This document shows positions 1 through 8,524 of a stretch of DNA of 24,871 nt, in pieces (the stretch's first letter is position 1; the number at the start of each line of letters is the position of its first letter). A model generated the notes under the pieces. The model searched no databases and was not told the DNA's origin. It saw nothing but the letters and a program-made list of their open reading frames with translations. The stretch spans positions 1 through 24,871 of the forward strand of contig CAZWYJ010000008.1 of the NCBI GenBank assembly GCA_964638165.1. The letters run 5' to 3'. A program made the translations under genes and the position numbers. This DNA is from 2-12-FULL-60-25 sp964638165. GTDB lineage: Bacteria > Patescibacteriota > Patescibacteriia > 2-12-FULL-60-25.

Positions 1-1
1 G

Positions 2-79
2 AATCTTAAATTCTTGAGGTCAACATCTACATCAGATCGCTTTCAAGGGAAGGGGAAATATGAGGAAGTTATTTTTTAG
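2..79 (+). CDS. C-terminal fragment of an upstream gene (unknown)
   Basis: The frame is open from the left edge to a TAG at 77-79 and encodes 25 residues ending in KGKYEEVIF. The composition (charged and aromatic residues, no low complexity) is protein-like and the stop lies just before a repeat-bearing spacer, as expected for the end of a real gene. The fragment is too short to assign a family. A random open frame of this length is possible, so the call rests mainly on position and appearance. Confidence 0.4.
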   Translation, partial: NLKFLRSTSTSDRFQGKGKYEEVIF

Positions 80-96
80 ATCTATCAAAAAATCCT

Positions 97-117
97 CCCC
101 TCTCTGGAAGAGAGGGG
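97..117. repeat. Interspersed hairpin, CCCCTCTCT stem
   Basis: A 9-bp perfect stem (CCCCTCTCT paired with AGAGAGGGG) closes a 3-nt loop. Similar C/T-rich stems occur at 1743-1764, 2978-2999, 6130-6151 and 15042-15081, with different sequences but intact pairing. It lies between the upstream gene tail and metG and may end transcription or simply be an interspersed repeat. Confidence 0.6.
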
Positions 118-170
118 CTGGGGGTGAGTATTGAACCGCCCCCCGTTCTCTGCTACTGTTTCGTTGATCT

Positions 171-1706
171 ATGACCAAGAAACAGCCGTTTTACCTAACC
201 ACCGCCATTGCCTACGCGAACGGCGCACCGCATATCGGATTCGCGCTCGAACTCATCTACGCCGATGTGGTTGCGCGCTACCAGCGCATGATGGGCAAGG
301 ACGTCGTTTTTGTGACGGGTACAGACGAACACGGGCAGAAAATCGCGCGCAAAGCCGAAGAACTTGGCAAGGATCCGCAAACCTACGTGGATGAGATCGC
401 GGAACTCTTCAAGACGCTCGCAAAGGATCTCGACATCTCCAATACGGACTTCATTCGCACCACGGAAGAGCGGCATAAAAAAACGGTCAAAGCGTTTTGG
501 GATCTCGTGATCGAAAACGGCAAGACGGATCCGCGCGGACCATTCCTCTACACTAAAAAATACTCCGGCCTGTACTGCGTGGGATGCGAGTCATTCAAGA
601 TGGAAAAGGAACTCGTGGATGGGAAGTGCCCGGACCATCACACGGTTCCGGAAATGATCGAGGAAGAGAACTATTTTTTCAAGCTCACGGCATTCGAAAA
701 AGATCTTCTCGCGCTCTACGAAGATCCGAACTTCGTGTATCCGGAAACCAAGTTTAATGAAGCGATCCAGCTCGTCAAAGGCGGACTGGAAGACGTGAGC
801 GTGTCGCGATCCGCCAAGCATGTCCCGTGGGGCATTCCGGTTCCGGGAGACGCATCCCAGAATATCTACGTGTGGTTCGATGCGCTCGTAAACTATTTGA
901 GCGCAATCGGATTCCCGTATGACAAAGAGATGTCCGAGCGATACTGGCCTGCGGATCTTCACATCATCGGCAAAGAGATCAACCGATTCCACACCGTGCT
1001 CTGGCCGGCCATGCTCATGGCCGCGGGCGTAAAACCGCCGAAGCGCATTGGCGTGCACGGGTGGATTCTCGCTAAAGGCGGAACTAAGATGAGTAAAACG
1101 CTCGGGAATATCCTGGAGCCCCGCGCGCTCATCGAAACATTCGGCGTAGATGCATCACGCTACCTTTTGCTCCGCGAAGTTCCGTTCAGTAGCGACGGAG
1201 AGTATGACCATGACCGATACCTCGCCACGTACGGCGCGGATCTCGCGAATAATCTGGGCAATCTCGTATTCCGCGTGGCGAGCATGATTCAGAAATACCG
1301 CGATGGAAAAATTGGGACGGTCGGAAGCGATCCGTGGAAGACGGAGGATCTCTGGAAGAAATATACCGAACAGATGGACGGACTTCGTTTTGATCAGGCA
1401 CTCGATACCGCATGGGCGCTCATTCGCGACGCGAACAAGTACATCGACGACGAGAAGCCATGGGCGCTCGCGAAGGAAGGGAAAGAGGAAGACCTCGATC
1501 GCGTGCTTTCCGCGCTCGCCGAAGGCATTCGCCATATCGGCTATATGCTCCGGCCATTCATGCCGCAGACTTCCGAGACGATCCTGCAATCCCTGCACCA
1601 AGACACGGACGAAAAAACCATCGCAGATATTTCCGCGTGGGGACTTCTGGAAGCTGGAACAACGATTGAACTCGGGGCTCCGCTGTTCCCGAGGATTGAG
1701 GAGTAG
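171..1706 (+). CDS. metG: Methionyl-tRNA synthetase
   Basis: This cytoplasmic class I aminoacyl-tRNA synthetase charges tRNA-Met and initiator tRNA with methionine using ATP. Visible are the HIGH-type signature (PHIGF, residues 20-24), a connective-peptide zinc knuckle with C136, C139, C153 and H156, the conserved WFDAL (235-239) and GKEINRFH (267-274) segments, and the KMSKT loop (306-310) before the anticodon-binding helical domain. At 511 residues it has the catalytic and anticodon domains but lacks the C-terminal dimerising tRNA-binding domain of longer MetG proteins. Only one zinc knuckle is visible. The start is the ATG giving the usual N-terminus shortly before the HIGH motif; no Shine-Dalgarno is visible upstream. 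It stands alone between repeat-bearing spacers. The family assignment is secure. Confidence 0.97.
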   Translation: MTKKQPFYLTTAIAYANGAPHIGFALELIYADVVARYQRMMGKDVVFVTGTDEHGQKIARKAEELGKDPQTYVDEIAELFKTLAKDLDISNTDFIRTTEERHKKTVKAFWDLVIENGKTDPRGPFLYTKKYSGLYCVGCESFKMEKELVDGKCPDHHTVPEMIEEENYFFKLTAFEKDLLALYEDPNFVYPETKFNEAIQLVKGGLEDVSVSRSAKHVPWGIPVPGDASQNIYVWFDALVNYLSAIGFPYDKEMSERYWPADLHIIGKEINRFHTVLWPAMLMAAGVKPPKRIGVHGWILAKGGTKMSKTLGNILEPRALIETFGVDASRYLLLREVPFSSDGEYDHDRYLATYGADLANNLGNLVFRVASMIQKYRDGKIGTVGSDPWKTEDLWKKYTEQMDGLRFDQALDTAWALIRDANKYIDDEKPWALAKEGKEEDLDRVLSALAEGIRHIGYMLRPFMPQTSETILQSLHQDTDEKTIADISAWGLLEAGTTIELGAPLFPRIEE

Positions 1707-1715
1707 AACGACTCT

Positions 1716-1960
1716 CCCCGTAGAACGGGGCACGGCCCCTAGCCCCTCTCCTGCCGGAGAGGGGAACTCTGCCTGACGACGATCTCAAAATCGTGAGAAA
1801 GAAAAACACCGATCCCTCTTTCGTCATTCTGAGCGCTAAAAATCTTTTGAGAAGCATGCGCCCGCTCGCGAAGAACCCCTTTCCCGGCGCGAAGGTTCAT
1901 CGAAGCTCTTGGCCTCTTTCAAAAAAGACACCTCTTACGAAGTGAGCCTGTGCGAACCCC
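1716..1960. repeat. Dispersed intergenic repeat, copy A (~245 bp)
   Basis: This block closely matches 6099-6347 over nearly its whole length. In order it holds a CCCCGTAGAACGGGG mini-hairpin, a covarying C/T-rich hairpin (1743-1764), the segment ACTCTGCCTGA plus ATCTCAAAATC, the phrase TCGTCATTCTGAGCGC, and a tail ending GTGCGAACCCC. Both copies follow plus-strand genes (metG, the surface-protein gene). It contains no credible gene. Confidence 0.85.
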
Positions 1961-2233
1961 GATCATCGGCGTTGAGCATTCTGACTTACCGACTTCATGA
2001 CTGGGCGGGGGCCCCGCCCCTACGATAAACAATGCATTTTTAGAATCGCGCTAAAGCCCCCGCCGTACCCACCGAAGCCGAAGGCGTAGGAGGGATAAGG
2101 GAGGGGCGATGGGTATGGATGCATCGGGGTCTTCCCGCCCTTTTGTAATGAAATGGGTTTGACATTCCTGGCAAAATCTTCTAAAAATCCAGCTATTCGC
2201 AACCACACTCTTGCACCGAAAAGGACCCTGCGA
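1961..2233. other. Intergenic spacer with GC-rich palindrome
   Basis: No gene is supported here. It contains an 8-bp perfect GC palindrome at 2003-2019 (GGGCGGGG, one-base loop, CCCCGCCC) and a GCCGAAGGCGTAGGAGGG stretch that resembles other spacer repeats. The open frame continuing from 2153 into the next gene has no ribosome-binding site at its first ATG and is treated as untranslated. Confidence 0.5.
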
Positions 2234-2761
2234 ATGATGAGCATGTACTTTCTCCCACCAGAAGGAATGTCTGAGATCGCATGCCGGATCGTGGATAGTA
2301 TCCTCACCATCTTGCACACAAGCCAACTCTTGGAGCAGGAGGCAATAGACGGTGCCCGAAAAAGGGCACTGGAAACAAATGACTGGATCGAAGAAGAAGG
2401 TGCCTATCTCTGGATCTACTCGGGAGGATTACATCCGGCCTCTGCGCTACGTATCACCATCCGCGTCAGCATGACCTGCGTCAGCATCTTCTTCTCTCGT
2501 ACGGACACCCGTGGTGTTCAGTACAACCTGATGAGCCTCACCTATAAAGAGCCCGGGGCAAATGCTCTCGCTCCAGGGTGGACTCTCGACCGCGCGGATA
2601 CCAAAGCCTCTGCCGAACTCGTTCGATGGGTTGGAGATCAGCAGAAAATTCAAAACCCCACCGCCGAGATCAGACGAGAACACGATCCGCGCTCTCTCCG
2701 CGTTCATGCCATGATCGCGTCCGTCATCAAGCGCGAAGAGCCCTTCGAGACCCGAATCTGA
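2234..2761 (+). CDS. Hypothetical protein, 175 residues
   Basis: I do not recognise this protein. It looks globular, with a helical N-terminal part (RIVDSILTILHTSQLLEQEA), a hydrophobic middle and a charged C-terminus; no signal peptide, membrane segment or catalytic motif is evident. The start at 2234 is chosen because AAAAGGA sits 8 nt upstream, whereas the in-frame ATG at 2153 (27 residues longer) has nothing comparable. The opposite frame is less protein-like. It stands alone between repeat-bearing spacers and is followed by a GC hairpin (2792-2822). Codon choice is less uniformly GC-ending than in the neighbouring housekeeping genes, so it may be an accessory or recently acquired gene, or in the weakest case not expressed. 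Confidence 0.6.
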   Translation: MMSMYFLPPEGMSEIACRIVDSILTILHTSQLLEQEAIDGARKRALETNDWIEEEGAYLWIYSGGLHPASALRITIRVSMTCVSIFFSRTDTRGVQYNLMSLTYKEPGANALAPGWTLDRADTKASAELVRWVGDQQKIQNPTAEIRREHDPRSLRVHAMIASVIKREEPFETRI

Positions 2762-3031
2762 ACGCACCTTTTCTTCATTTTCTTACCCTCGATGCCCCCG
2801 TGAGACTCCTCGCGCGGGGCATTTGAGTATCCATCCCTTCCAAATCGCGTATCCGTCCCACCCCAGCCCTCCCCTTCGAATGCACTCCCGCCAGAGGGCG
2901 GGCATGGCAGGCTCTTGGCAGGGAGGGAGCTCTGCCTCTTGGCGGTTCCTATATTCAGATCATCATCTGGAAGAGCTCCCCTCTCCGCAAGGAGAGGGGC
3001 TGGGGGAGAGCCGGGGAATCGTCAATCCCCC
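2762..3031. other. Spacer with terminator-like hairpin and inverted repeat remnant
   Basis: No gene is supported. ATGCCCC (2792-2798) pairs with GGGGCAT (2816-2822) and is followed by TTTGAG, a weak candidate terminator for the preceding gene. The stretch 2945-2999 is an inverted, partial copy of the dispersed repeat, including a hairpin CCCCTCTCC, loop GCAA, GGAGAGGGG at 2978-2999. Confidence 0.55.
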
Positions 3032-3060
3032 TTGACATTTTTAGCTTTTTATGTTACGGT
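3032..3060 (+). promoter_or_regulatory. Putative promoter of the surface-protein gene
   Basis: A consensus -35 box TTGACA (3032-3037) is followed after 17 nt by TACGGT (3055-3060), a 3/6 match to the -10 consensus. Transcription would begin near 3067, about 75 nt before the chosen start. A second TTGACA (3094-3099) lacks a well-placed -10. Confidence 0.4.
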
Positions 3061-3140
3061 TCGCCTTATCGCGCCTTATTTTGACGACTGTCATTGACAA
3101 AACCCGTCATATCAGGCAAAGAAAGCTTATATACCCCTCT

Positions 3141-6014
3141 ATGAAACGACTCCTCTCTTCCCTCGTCATGACCCTTGCAATGCTCGGCGTCATGCCACAA
3201 GCCGCGCTCGCCGCGAATGCTGACTGGTCTTGGAGCGATCTTTCCTCCTACCTCTCTGTTCGCGATAACCGACCCGTGTGGGCCGTAGCGCATACGAATG
3301 CCGGATGGTACCTCACAGACGGCCAGAACCTCTGGAATAATGGACAGGTGTACCGCTTTGACGGCTCCACCTCCGTAAACGTGACCATGGACGTGCGCAA
3401 TGCCGGCATGGATCGTGTTGATGACATCGTGTCCGATGGTTCGGATACGGTGATTTTTTTACAGGATGTCGTGCGCTTGGATAACAAGTTCCGCATGGTC
3501 GTAAACAAGAACGGAACATTCTACAATGCCACGGACATTGTTCGCGGTATGTTGGATTCGGATGAAGGAATTAGCCAGCTCGTTGGCTATAAAGGATCGT
3601 GGCGTTTGATCACGACCAAGGGTCGCCTCTTCGGCTGGAACGGAAACACCTCCGCGCCGTATCAGATCACGCTTCCGACGGCTGCACGGACAATCATCGC
3701 GGATGAACGAACAAGCGACTACAGCAATCGCGCGCTCTATCAAGTCAATGAAAAACTGTATGACTTCTCCATGTCCATTCAGCCGATCAATAATGGCCAA
3801 TGGATCATTCGCCTCGCACATGATCGCTCCGTGTACCGCGGATTGTCATCTGAATTTACGTATACGTGGTATCGCGTAACGAATGACGGAACATTTACCG
3901 ATATCTCAAACATTCTTCCAAACGCGCGCCAAGTCTCCCTTATCGGATCAAATGGAAAGACGGTTCTCATCACATCGAAGGACCGAACATTGCCGGACTC
4001 GCGCGAATCCTATTATGGCTATGGTGAAATGATGACATGGGTGCATTCCTACGACGGCGTCTCCTCGCCAACAACTTCTTCCATTACCGAGAAAGGCTGG
4101 AAGACTACGAGCGTTGCGTGGAATGGGACGTCTTGGATGTTCGTCCAGAACTCCAAACATATCTACCGTCTCGTCAATGGAAGAATCGAGTACATGGGCG
4201 AAGCGCGCGACTACTTCACGTCCGTTTCCGGAGATACGAACGGGCGCTTCCTCCTCGGCGGAGCCGCTTCAACGCTCGGCAATACCAATCCGGCATTCCC
4301 GCTCACGGCAAAGCTCGTGATGGTGACGGAAACCGGCGTCACAACAGCAGGATCATCGAATACGACGAATGCCGAACACGAGTGGACGGATTCCGGAACC
4401 GGCATCCGATCTTGGGAATGGCTCTCGCCGAACGTCTCCTCGCTCGTCGAGAACGGACAGACGACCTACAACGTGGGCGCGACGGATCCGGACGGCGTGA
4501 CGCGCATTGACGTGGTGGCGAACGGCTCCGTTCTCCGCACGTGCACGTGGAATGCGAGCACGGAAAATCGCGAGTGCTCCGGCACGCTCTGGACCGGAAC
4601 CTACCCGTCGAATACGAATGTCTTCGTGAATGCCAAGATCACGGACAATACCGGACGCGTCACATGGACCAAGGGTTTCTCGATCTGGAATGGAAATGCC
4701 ACCACGAACGGAACGCCCGCGAACGTGGCGAACACCGATGCCACGTCATGGGTATGGCTTGATCCGAATATTTCCTCCTTCAATCAGGACGGCTACACGA
4801 ACTTCCACGTGAGTGCGAATGATCCAGACGGCATCAACCGCATCGTGGTCGTGGTGAACGGCACGGATCGCAAGATCTGCGCCTACTCCTCCGCAAAGGG
4901 AAACCAGGAATGCGCCTATACCCTGTACGGGAGCGAATACTCGAACGGTTCCACGATCTACGTGAATGCGCGCATCGAAGATGCGAACGGCAATACGCGC
5001 TGGACAGACAGTCGCACGCTCGAACGTCGCGCTGAGACAACGACGACCGGTACGAATACCAGCGGAACTGTGAGCGCATGGGGATGGTTCGAGGAAACGG
5101 ATGCATTGGAGCGAAACGAGGAAACGGTCTTCCACGGAGAAGCCTGGGCAGAACGCGGTTTGGATAAGATCGAGGTTTACGTGAACGACAGCCTCAAGCG
5201 AACCTGCGACTTTTCCACGGCCTACGGCAACCAGGGCTGCACGCTCACGGTTCGCGGGAATGACTACGCTGCCGGAACAACCTTGTCTGCCAAAGTCCGC
5301 GCCACCGATATGAACGGCGCAACCGTGTACGGCTCAACGAAAACCGTCTACGTGAGCACCTCTTCCGTCACAAACCCGCCAGCGAACACCCCTTCCCAGC
5401 AAACCGGCGAAGTCAGCGCATGGGAGTGGACGGATAAGGATACAACGACGATCACCTTGGATCAGACCTACACCTACCATGCCGGTGCGTGGGCAGAACG
5501 CGGCATAAAGTCCGTCACGATGTACGCGAACGGCGCCGTGGCCTACACCTGCTCGTACTACAGCACGAGCGGCAATAAGGACTGTTGGATTCGCATTGAC
5601 GGCCGTAGCTTCGCCGTAGGTTCCACGATTTTCGTGAATGCCAAAGTGACGGACGCGAAGGGCAAAGAGGCATGGACCACGGGCAAGACCGTCTCAATCG
5701 CATCAAAGGCCGCGACATCCGCGAACGGCGATGCGCATCCGAGCACGATCTCCGTGACGTCAAACCGGGAATCCGGATACACCTCTACCCAGCTCGTCAC
5801 CCTGAGCGCGAACGCGACGGATTCGGACGGCATCAGCCGAATCGAAATCTACGTGAACGGCCAGCGCGTGCGCATCTGCAGCAACTCCACATCATGCGGG
5901 CACACCACGCTCCCGCAGGCCAGCGACAAGTACCTCGTGTACTCCGCCACGGTCGTGGACAAGCTCGGAAACGTGGCGAGCACGGAGTACAAGCAGATCG
6001 CACGGATGAAGTAA
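3141..6014 (+). CDS. Secreted surface protein: propeller-like domain plus five Ig-like repeats
   Basis: This is a 957-residue exported protein. The start at 3141 gives a clean signal peptide (positive n-region, hydrophobic core, AALA cleavage site near residue 24); the earlier in-frame ATG at 3051 would hide it. Residues ~30-410 show recurring strand-turn segments (WYLTDGQ, WRLITTKGRLFGWNG, WNGTSWMFVQNSKHIYRL), suggestive of a beta-propeller. Five tandem repeats of ~110 residues follow, starting near 425, 537, 647, 761 and 870. Four open with a W-x-W motif, and all carry a D/G-rich turn then (V/Y)NG or VND. The first four have two cysteines spaced C-x10-C, plausibly a disulfide; the fifth has C-x5-C. 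No sortase motif or C-terminal anchor is visible. The role is unknown; adhesion or envelope-layer function is an inference. A strong terminator follows. Confidence 0.85.
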   Translation: MKRLLSSLVMTLAMLGVMPQAALAANADWSWSDLSSYLSVRDNRPVWAVAHTNAGWYLTDGQNLWNNGQVYRFDGSTSVNVTMDVRNAGMDRVDDIVSDGSDTVIFLQDVVRLDNKFRMVVNKNGTFYNATDIVRGMLDSDEGISQLVGYKGSWRLITTKGRLFGWNGNTSAPYQITLPTAARTIIADERTSDYSNRALYQVNEKLYDFSMSIQPINNGQWIIRLAHDRSVYRGLSSEFTYTWYRVTNDGTFTDISNILPNARQVSLIGSNGKTVLITSKDRTLPDSRESYYGYGEMMTWVHSYDGVSSPTTSSITEKGWKTTSVAWNGTSWMFVQNSKHIYRLVNGRIEYMGEARDYFTSVSGDTNGRFLLGGAASTLGNTNPAFPLTAKLVMVTETGVTTAGSSNTTNAEHEWTDSGTGIRSWEWLSPNVSSLVENGQTTYNVGATDPDGVTRIDVVANGSVLRTCTWNASTENRECSGTLWTGTYPSNTNVFVNAKITDNTGRVTWTKGFSIWNGNATTNGTPANVANTDATSWVWLDPNISSFNQDGYTNFHVSANDPDGINRIVVVVNGTDRKICAYSSAKGNQECAYTLYGSEYSNGSTIYVNARIEDANGNTRWTDSRTLERRAETTTTGTNTSGTVSAWGWFEETDALERNEETVFHGEAWAERGLDKIEVYVNDSLKRTCDFSTAYGNQGCTLTVRGNDYAAGTTLSAKVRATDMNGATVYGSTKTVYVSTSSVTNPPANTPSQQTGEVSAWEWTDKDTTTITLDQTYTYHAGAWAERGIKSVTMYANGAVAYTCSYYSTSGNKDCWIRIDGRSFAVGSTIFVNAKVTDAKGKEAWTTGKTVSIASKAATSANGDAHPSTISVTSNRESGYTSTQLVTLSANATDSDGISRIEIYVNGQRVRICSNSTSCGHTTLPQASDKYLVYSATVVDKLGNVASTEYKQIARMK

Positions 6015-6044
6015 GAGATTAAAAGATTAAAAAAATTAAAAAGA

Positions 6045-6081
6045 TTCAAAAACCTCGGAGCACGTCTCCGGGGTTTTTGAA
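6045..6081 (+). terminator. Intrinsic terminator after the surface-protein gene
   Basis: TTCAAAAACC pairs with GGTTTTTGAA and the stem continues through CGGAG/CTCCG around a CACGT loop with one mismatch. A-rich DNA on the left and T-rich on the right of the stem would let it act in both directions. It lies 31 nt after the stop codon. Confidence 0.8.
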
Positions 6082-6098
6082 TTTGGGATATAAACCCA

Positions 6099-6347
6099 CC
6101 CCGTAGAACGGGGCACGGCCCTCCCTCGATCCCTCCCCTTGCGGGGAGGGAAGCTCTGCCTGATGATGATCTCAAAATCGGAAGAAGGAAAAGCGCCACC
6201 CCCTCTTTCGTCATTCTGAGCGCTAAAAAACTTTTGAGAAGCATGCACCCCCTCGCGAAGAACCCCTTTCCTGCCACGAAGGTTCATCGAAGCTCATGGC
6301 GTCTTTCAAAAAAGACACCTCTTGCGAAGTGAGCTTGTGCGAACCCC
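6099..6347. repeat. Dispersed intergenic repeat, copy B (~249 bp)
   Basis: Second copy of the repeat at 1716-1960, in the same orientation and the same order of sub-blocks: CCCCGTAGAACGGGG, a hairpin (6130-6151, TCCCTCCCC paired with GGGGAGGGA), AGCTCTGCCTGA, TCGTCATTCTGAGCGC, and a GTGCGAACCCC tail. The hairpin stem differs from copy A yet still pairs. A short part (the GTAGAACGGGG hairpin and flanks) recurs at 19365-19387 and, inverted, at 18297-18307. Confidence 0.85.
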
Positions 6348-6417
6348 TCTCCCATTTCCCGACCGAGCGACCGCCGTGTCGGGAAAGGAAATAAAAAAGA
6401 TTTTATCGAAACGTTCT

Positions 6418-6458
6418 GGTGGAGTAGGGGCACGCCAGTGGCGTACCCCTACTCCACC
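6418..6458. repeat. Long hairpin overlapping the 3' end of the minus-strand gene
   Basis: GGTGGAGTAGGGG (6418-6430) pairs perfectly with 6446-6458; inside, ACGCC/GGCGT pair around AGT. The TAG stop of the minus-strand gene (6449-6451) lies within the right arm, so on that strand the hairpin begins inside the final codons. There is no immediate T-run, so it may stabilise the 3' end or be an interspersed repeat rather than a true terminator. Confidence 0.6.
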
Positions 6459-7144
6459 CGATCTCCACCCTCCCCTTCTGCGCTGCGTTCGAAAATAACT
6501 TCAGCTTCCAGTTTTTCCGGATCCAACACCTCTCCTCCGAAATAGAGGCGGTCTTCCCAGTCCTCTACGCGCGAGATGACGTCACCGGCATCCAGTTCCG
6601 CTTCCGCCAATCCCGTTTCCCGATAGGACTTGATACGCTCCTCAATGGTCGCGAGAAGCGTCTGCGCGGTACGCGCATCGTCGGAAAGACGGCTTTTGAT
6701 TTCATGCCACATCGCGGGCAAGAGATGAATGCGAACTTCATGGATTTCGATGCGCTCGGCATCACGGAAAGCCTGATGGGAAGACTCATGCGCAAGCACC
6801 TCTTCCAGAGAAGACACGTTCTCGCTCTTCCGGAATCGTTCCAGCAAATGTGCCGTGGAATTGCTCACGGCCGCAACCACGCGTCGCCACTCATCTTGCT
6901 TTCCGGCCGGCGTGCGCACGTACCGCCCGAGCACGACTCGAGGAACCCACGAGGCACGACCGACATCCCGGGCAATGGCAGACAAAACTTCGCGCGAAAC
7001 CTCGGCTCCTTTCCCATGATGCACGTCATGCAAAACCTGCTCCGCCCGCACGCGAATAAGCGAATCCGGGGGAAGATATTCCACCTGCTCCGTGATGAAA
7101 TCGGCGACAGCGATCCGTTGACGAAGATCGAGATAACGAGGCAT
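6449..7144 (-). CDS. Hypothetical protein, 231 residues
   Basis: I do not recognise this protein. It is predicted to be soluble and largely helical, rich in Arg and Glu, with an acidic C-terminal tail (EGEGGDRVE) and no signal peptide or membrane segment. An HESSH sequence at 119-123 fits the letters of the zinc-protease HExxH motif, but its flanks lack the usual hydrophobic pattern, so no enzymatic role is assigned. The start ATG is preceded 9 nt upstream by a TATACT box, consistent with a leaderless message. It lies 92 bp downstream of another unknown minus-strand gene, which has its own TATACT box, so the two may be transcribed separately or together. The final codons overlap a long hairpin. 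Confidence 0.75.
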   Translation of the reverse strand: MPRYLDLRQRIAVADFITEQVEYLPPDSLIRVRAEQVLHDVHHGKGAEVSREVLSAIARDVGRASWVPRVVLGRYVRTPAGKQDEWRRVVAAVSNSTAHLLERFRKSENVSSLEEVLAHESSHQAFRDAERIEIHEVRIHLLPAMWHEIKSRLSDDARTAQTLLATIEERIKSYRETGLAEAELDAGDVISRVEDWEDRLYFGGEVLDPEKLEAEVIFERSAEGEGGDRVE

Positions 7145-7153
7145 ACGAAAATC

Positions 7154-7159
7154 AGTATA
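7154..7159 (-). promoter_or_regulatory. -10 box (TATACT), 9 nt before the start codon
   Basis: On the minus strand TATACT is followed by 9 nt and then the ATG at 7144. Transcription starting about 7 nt downstream of the box would give a 5' leader of only a few bases. No consensus -35 is seen. Confidence 0.5.
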
Positions 7160-7236
7160 CCGTTAGAAGCCTCAAGCTGGAAGATGATCGTTCGCGCGCT
7201 CCCCTTTTGGACGGATTCGACGGCGCCACCACGCCA

Positions 7237-8496
7237 CTATGATGCGGACGCTTCCCGTTCAAGAGTTCGATAGAGCTCAGACAACTTCTTGCGGGCTGCG
7301 AGAACGATGGCTTCGACGGCGTCCTTGTACTGCGAAGGCGGAACGAGGTAGCGGATAGCCTCGATACGATGCGCATCTCCGAATCGGTCCTCCAATTTCT
7401 GCATCGTTTTAAGATGATGCAATGCCTGGACGAAAGCCTGGTCAATTTCATTCGCGAACCGATTCGCTCGATAGAAAACGGCGGATGTCCGATCGGGAAT
7501 ATCCTGCGCATGAACCGCGGAGCCCTCCCCGCGTTCCGCGTACAAATCCGCCTCTCCGGCATACCCCAATTGTCGGATCAGAGACACGTACTGGAAAACG
7601 CGCGAGGCAAAACTAAAAAGGCGCTTCTCGCCTTCCGTCTGAACGTTTCCGTACCGGACCATGAGACTGGCGGGCGTCATGGACGCGTCACCCTCTTCCC
7701 CAATCTCTCCACGACTTGGAAGACTAAGAACCAATGACTGATCATTCCCGATCTCGTGCAAGCACTCCCGTTCCGCATCCAAAATCTTCGTGGCATTCGC
7801 AATCCGCGAAAGCTCATCAAGTGTTTCATCCCGAACGACGGATGCCAGAGCATATCCTCCAATAGCCACGAGATCGTCCTGCTTTTTTAAGCCGTCTCCC
7901 GCCACTACTTTTCCTTGAAAGAGCGCGTCCGTCGGTTGATCCTCCGACTCATCCGACTCCGATCGCTCCCCGGAACTCAATTGCTCCATGAGAGCACGCC
8001 GAAGCGCCCGAACACCTCGCTGATACGCATCCGAGGAATCCTGATCCGCATCAGGATCACTCATCTCCGATTGCAAAAGCGCAAGACCATTAAACTCGTG
8101 ATCATACCGCCCTTCCGCGACCGCATAGATGACCCTCATGCCCCTTTTCACGAAAAGAGCCGGGAGACGCTTTCTCGCCTCTCGCATGACCGCGCTCAAC
8201 TCCTTATCACGCTCCATTCCCGGATCATAAGCCATTCCGATCTCCACGCACCGATCCACGATGTCCGATGCCACCTCACCGCCTTGCCACACATCCATGA
8301 GATACCTCTCGCGCTCGCGATCCTCCGGAGAAATCACACTCTCGATCGCACGCGATCCTCGACGAGAACGTTCGCGTGCCAAAACCGGCGCCGAGGGCGT
8401 GGGCTCGGACGCTCCCTTTGGCTTTATCCTTTCCGTTTTGCCCCGTCGGGCATCCTCCGATGGAAAGTTGAGAACTTCTCCTTCAAATCTGACCAT
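7237..8496 (-). CDS. Hypothetical protein, 419 residues
   Basis: I do not recognise this protein. Residues 1-60 are polar and Pro/Arg/Ser-rich and look disordered. The rest is predicted helical and soluble, with an acidic Ser/Glu/Asp-rich linker around residues 140-190 (SDPDADQDSSD, ERSESDESEDQ) separating two helical parts. No catalytic motif, signal peptide or transmembrane segment is seen. The start ATG is 6 nt after a TATACT box with an upstream TG, an extended -10 pattern. It is followed 92 bp later by the 231-residue unknown gene on the same strand and diverges from rpsA across a repeat-filled spacer. Its length and normal codon use support a real gene. Confidence 0.8.
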   Translation of the reverse strand: MVRFEGEVLNFPSEDARRGKTERIKPKGASEPTPSAPVLARERSRRGSRAIESVISPEDRERERYLMDVWQGGEVASDIVDRCVEIGMAYDPGMERDKELSAVMREARKRLPALFVKRGMRVIYAVAEGRYDHEFNGLALLQSEMSDPDADQDSSDAYQRGVRALRRALMEQLSSGERSESDESEDQPTDALFQGKVVAGDGLKKQDDLVAIGGYALASVVRDETLDELSRIANATKILDAERECLHEIGNDQSLVLSLPSRGEIGEEGDASMTPASLMVRYGNVQTEGEKRLFSFASRVFQYVSLIRQLGYAGEADLYAERGEGSAVHAQDIPDRTSAVFYRANRFANEIDQAFVQALHHLKTMQKLEDRFGDAHRIEAIRYLVPPSQYKDAVEAIVLAARKKLSELYRTLEREASAS

Positions 8497-8502
8497 ACGG
8501 GT

Positions 8503-8508
8503 AGTATA
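8503..8508 (-). promoter_or_regulatory. Extended -10 box (TG-C-TATACT), 6 nt before the start codon
   Basis: On the minus strand CTGCTATACT precedes ACCCGT and then ATG. The TGn extension can substitute for a -35 element. The short distance implies a leaderless or nearly leaderless mRNA. Confidence 0.5.
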
Positions 8509-8524
8509 GCAGGAAGAGGAGTGA

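Noticed and set aside
131..394. 87-codon plus-strand frame overlapping the start of metG
   Set aside because: It is a different frame of metG with Arg-rich shadow composition; metG is unambiguous.
6776..6790. HExxH zinc-protease motif in the 231-residue protein
   Set aside because: HESSH lies in a charged helix without the hydrophobic context or a plausible third ligand of known zincins.
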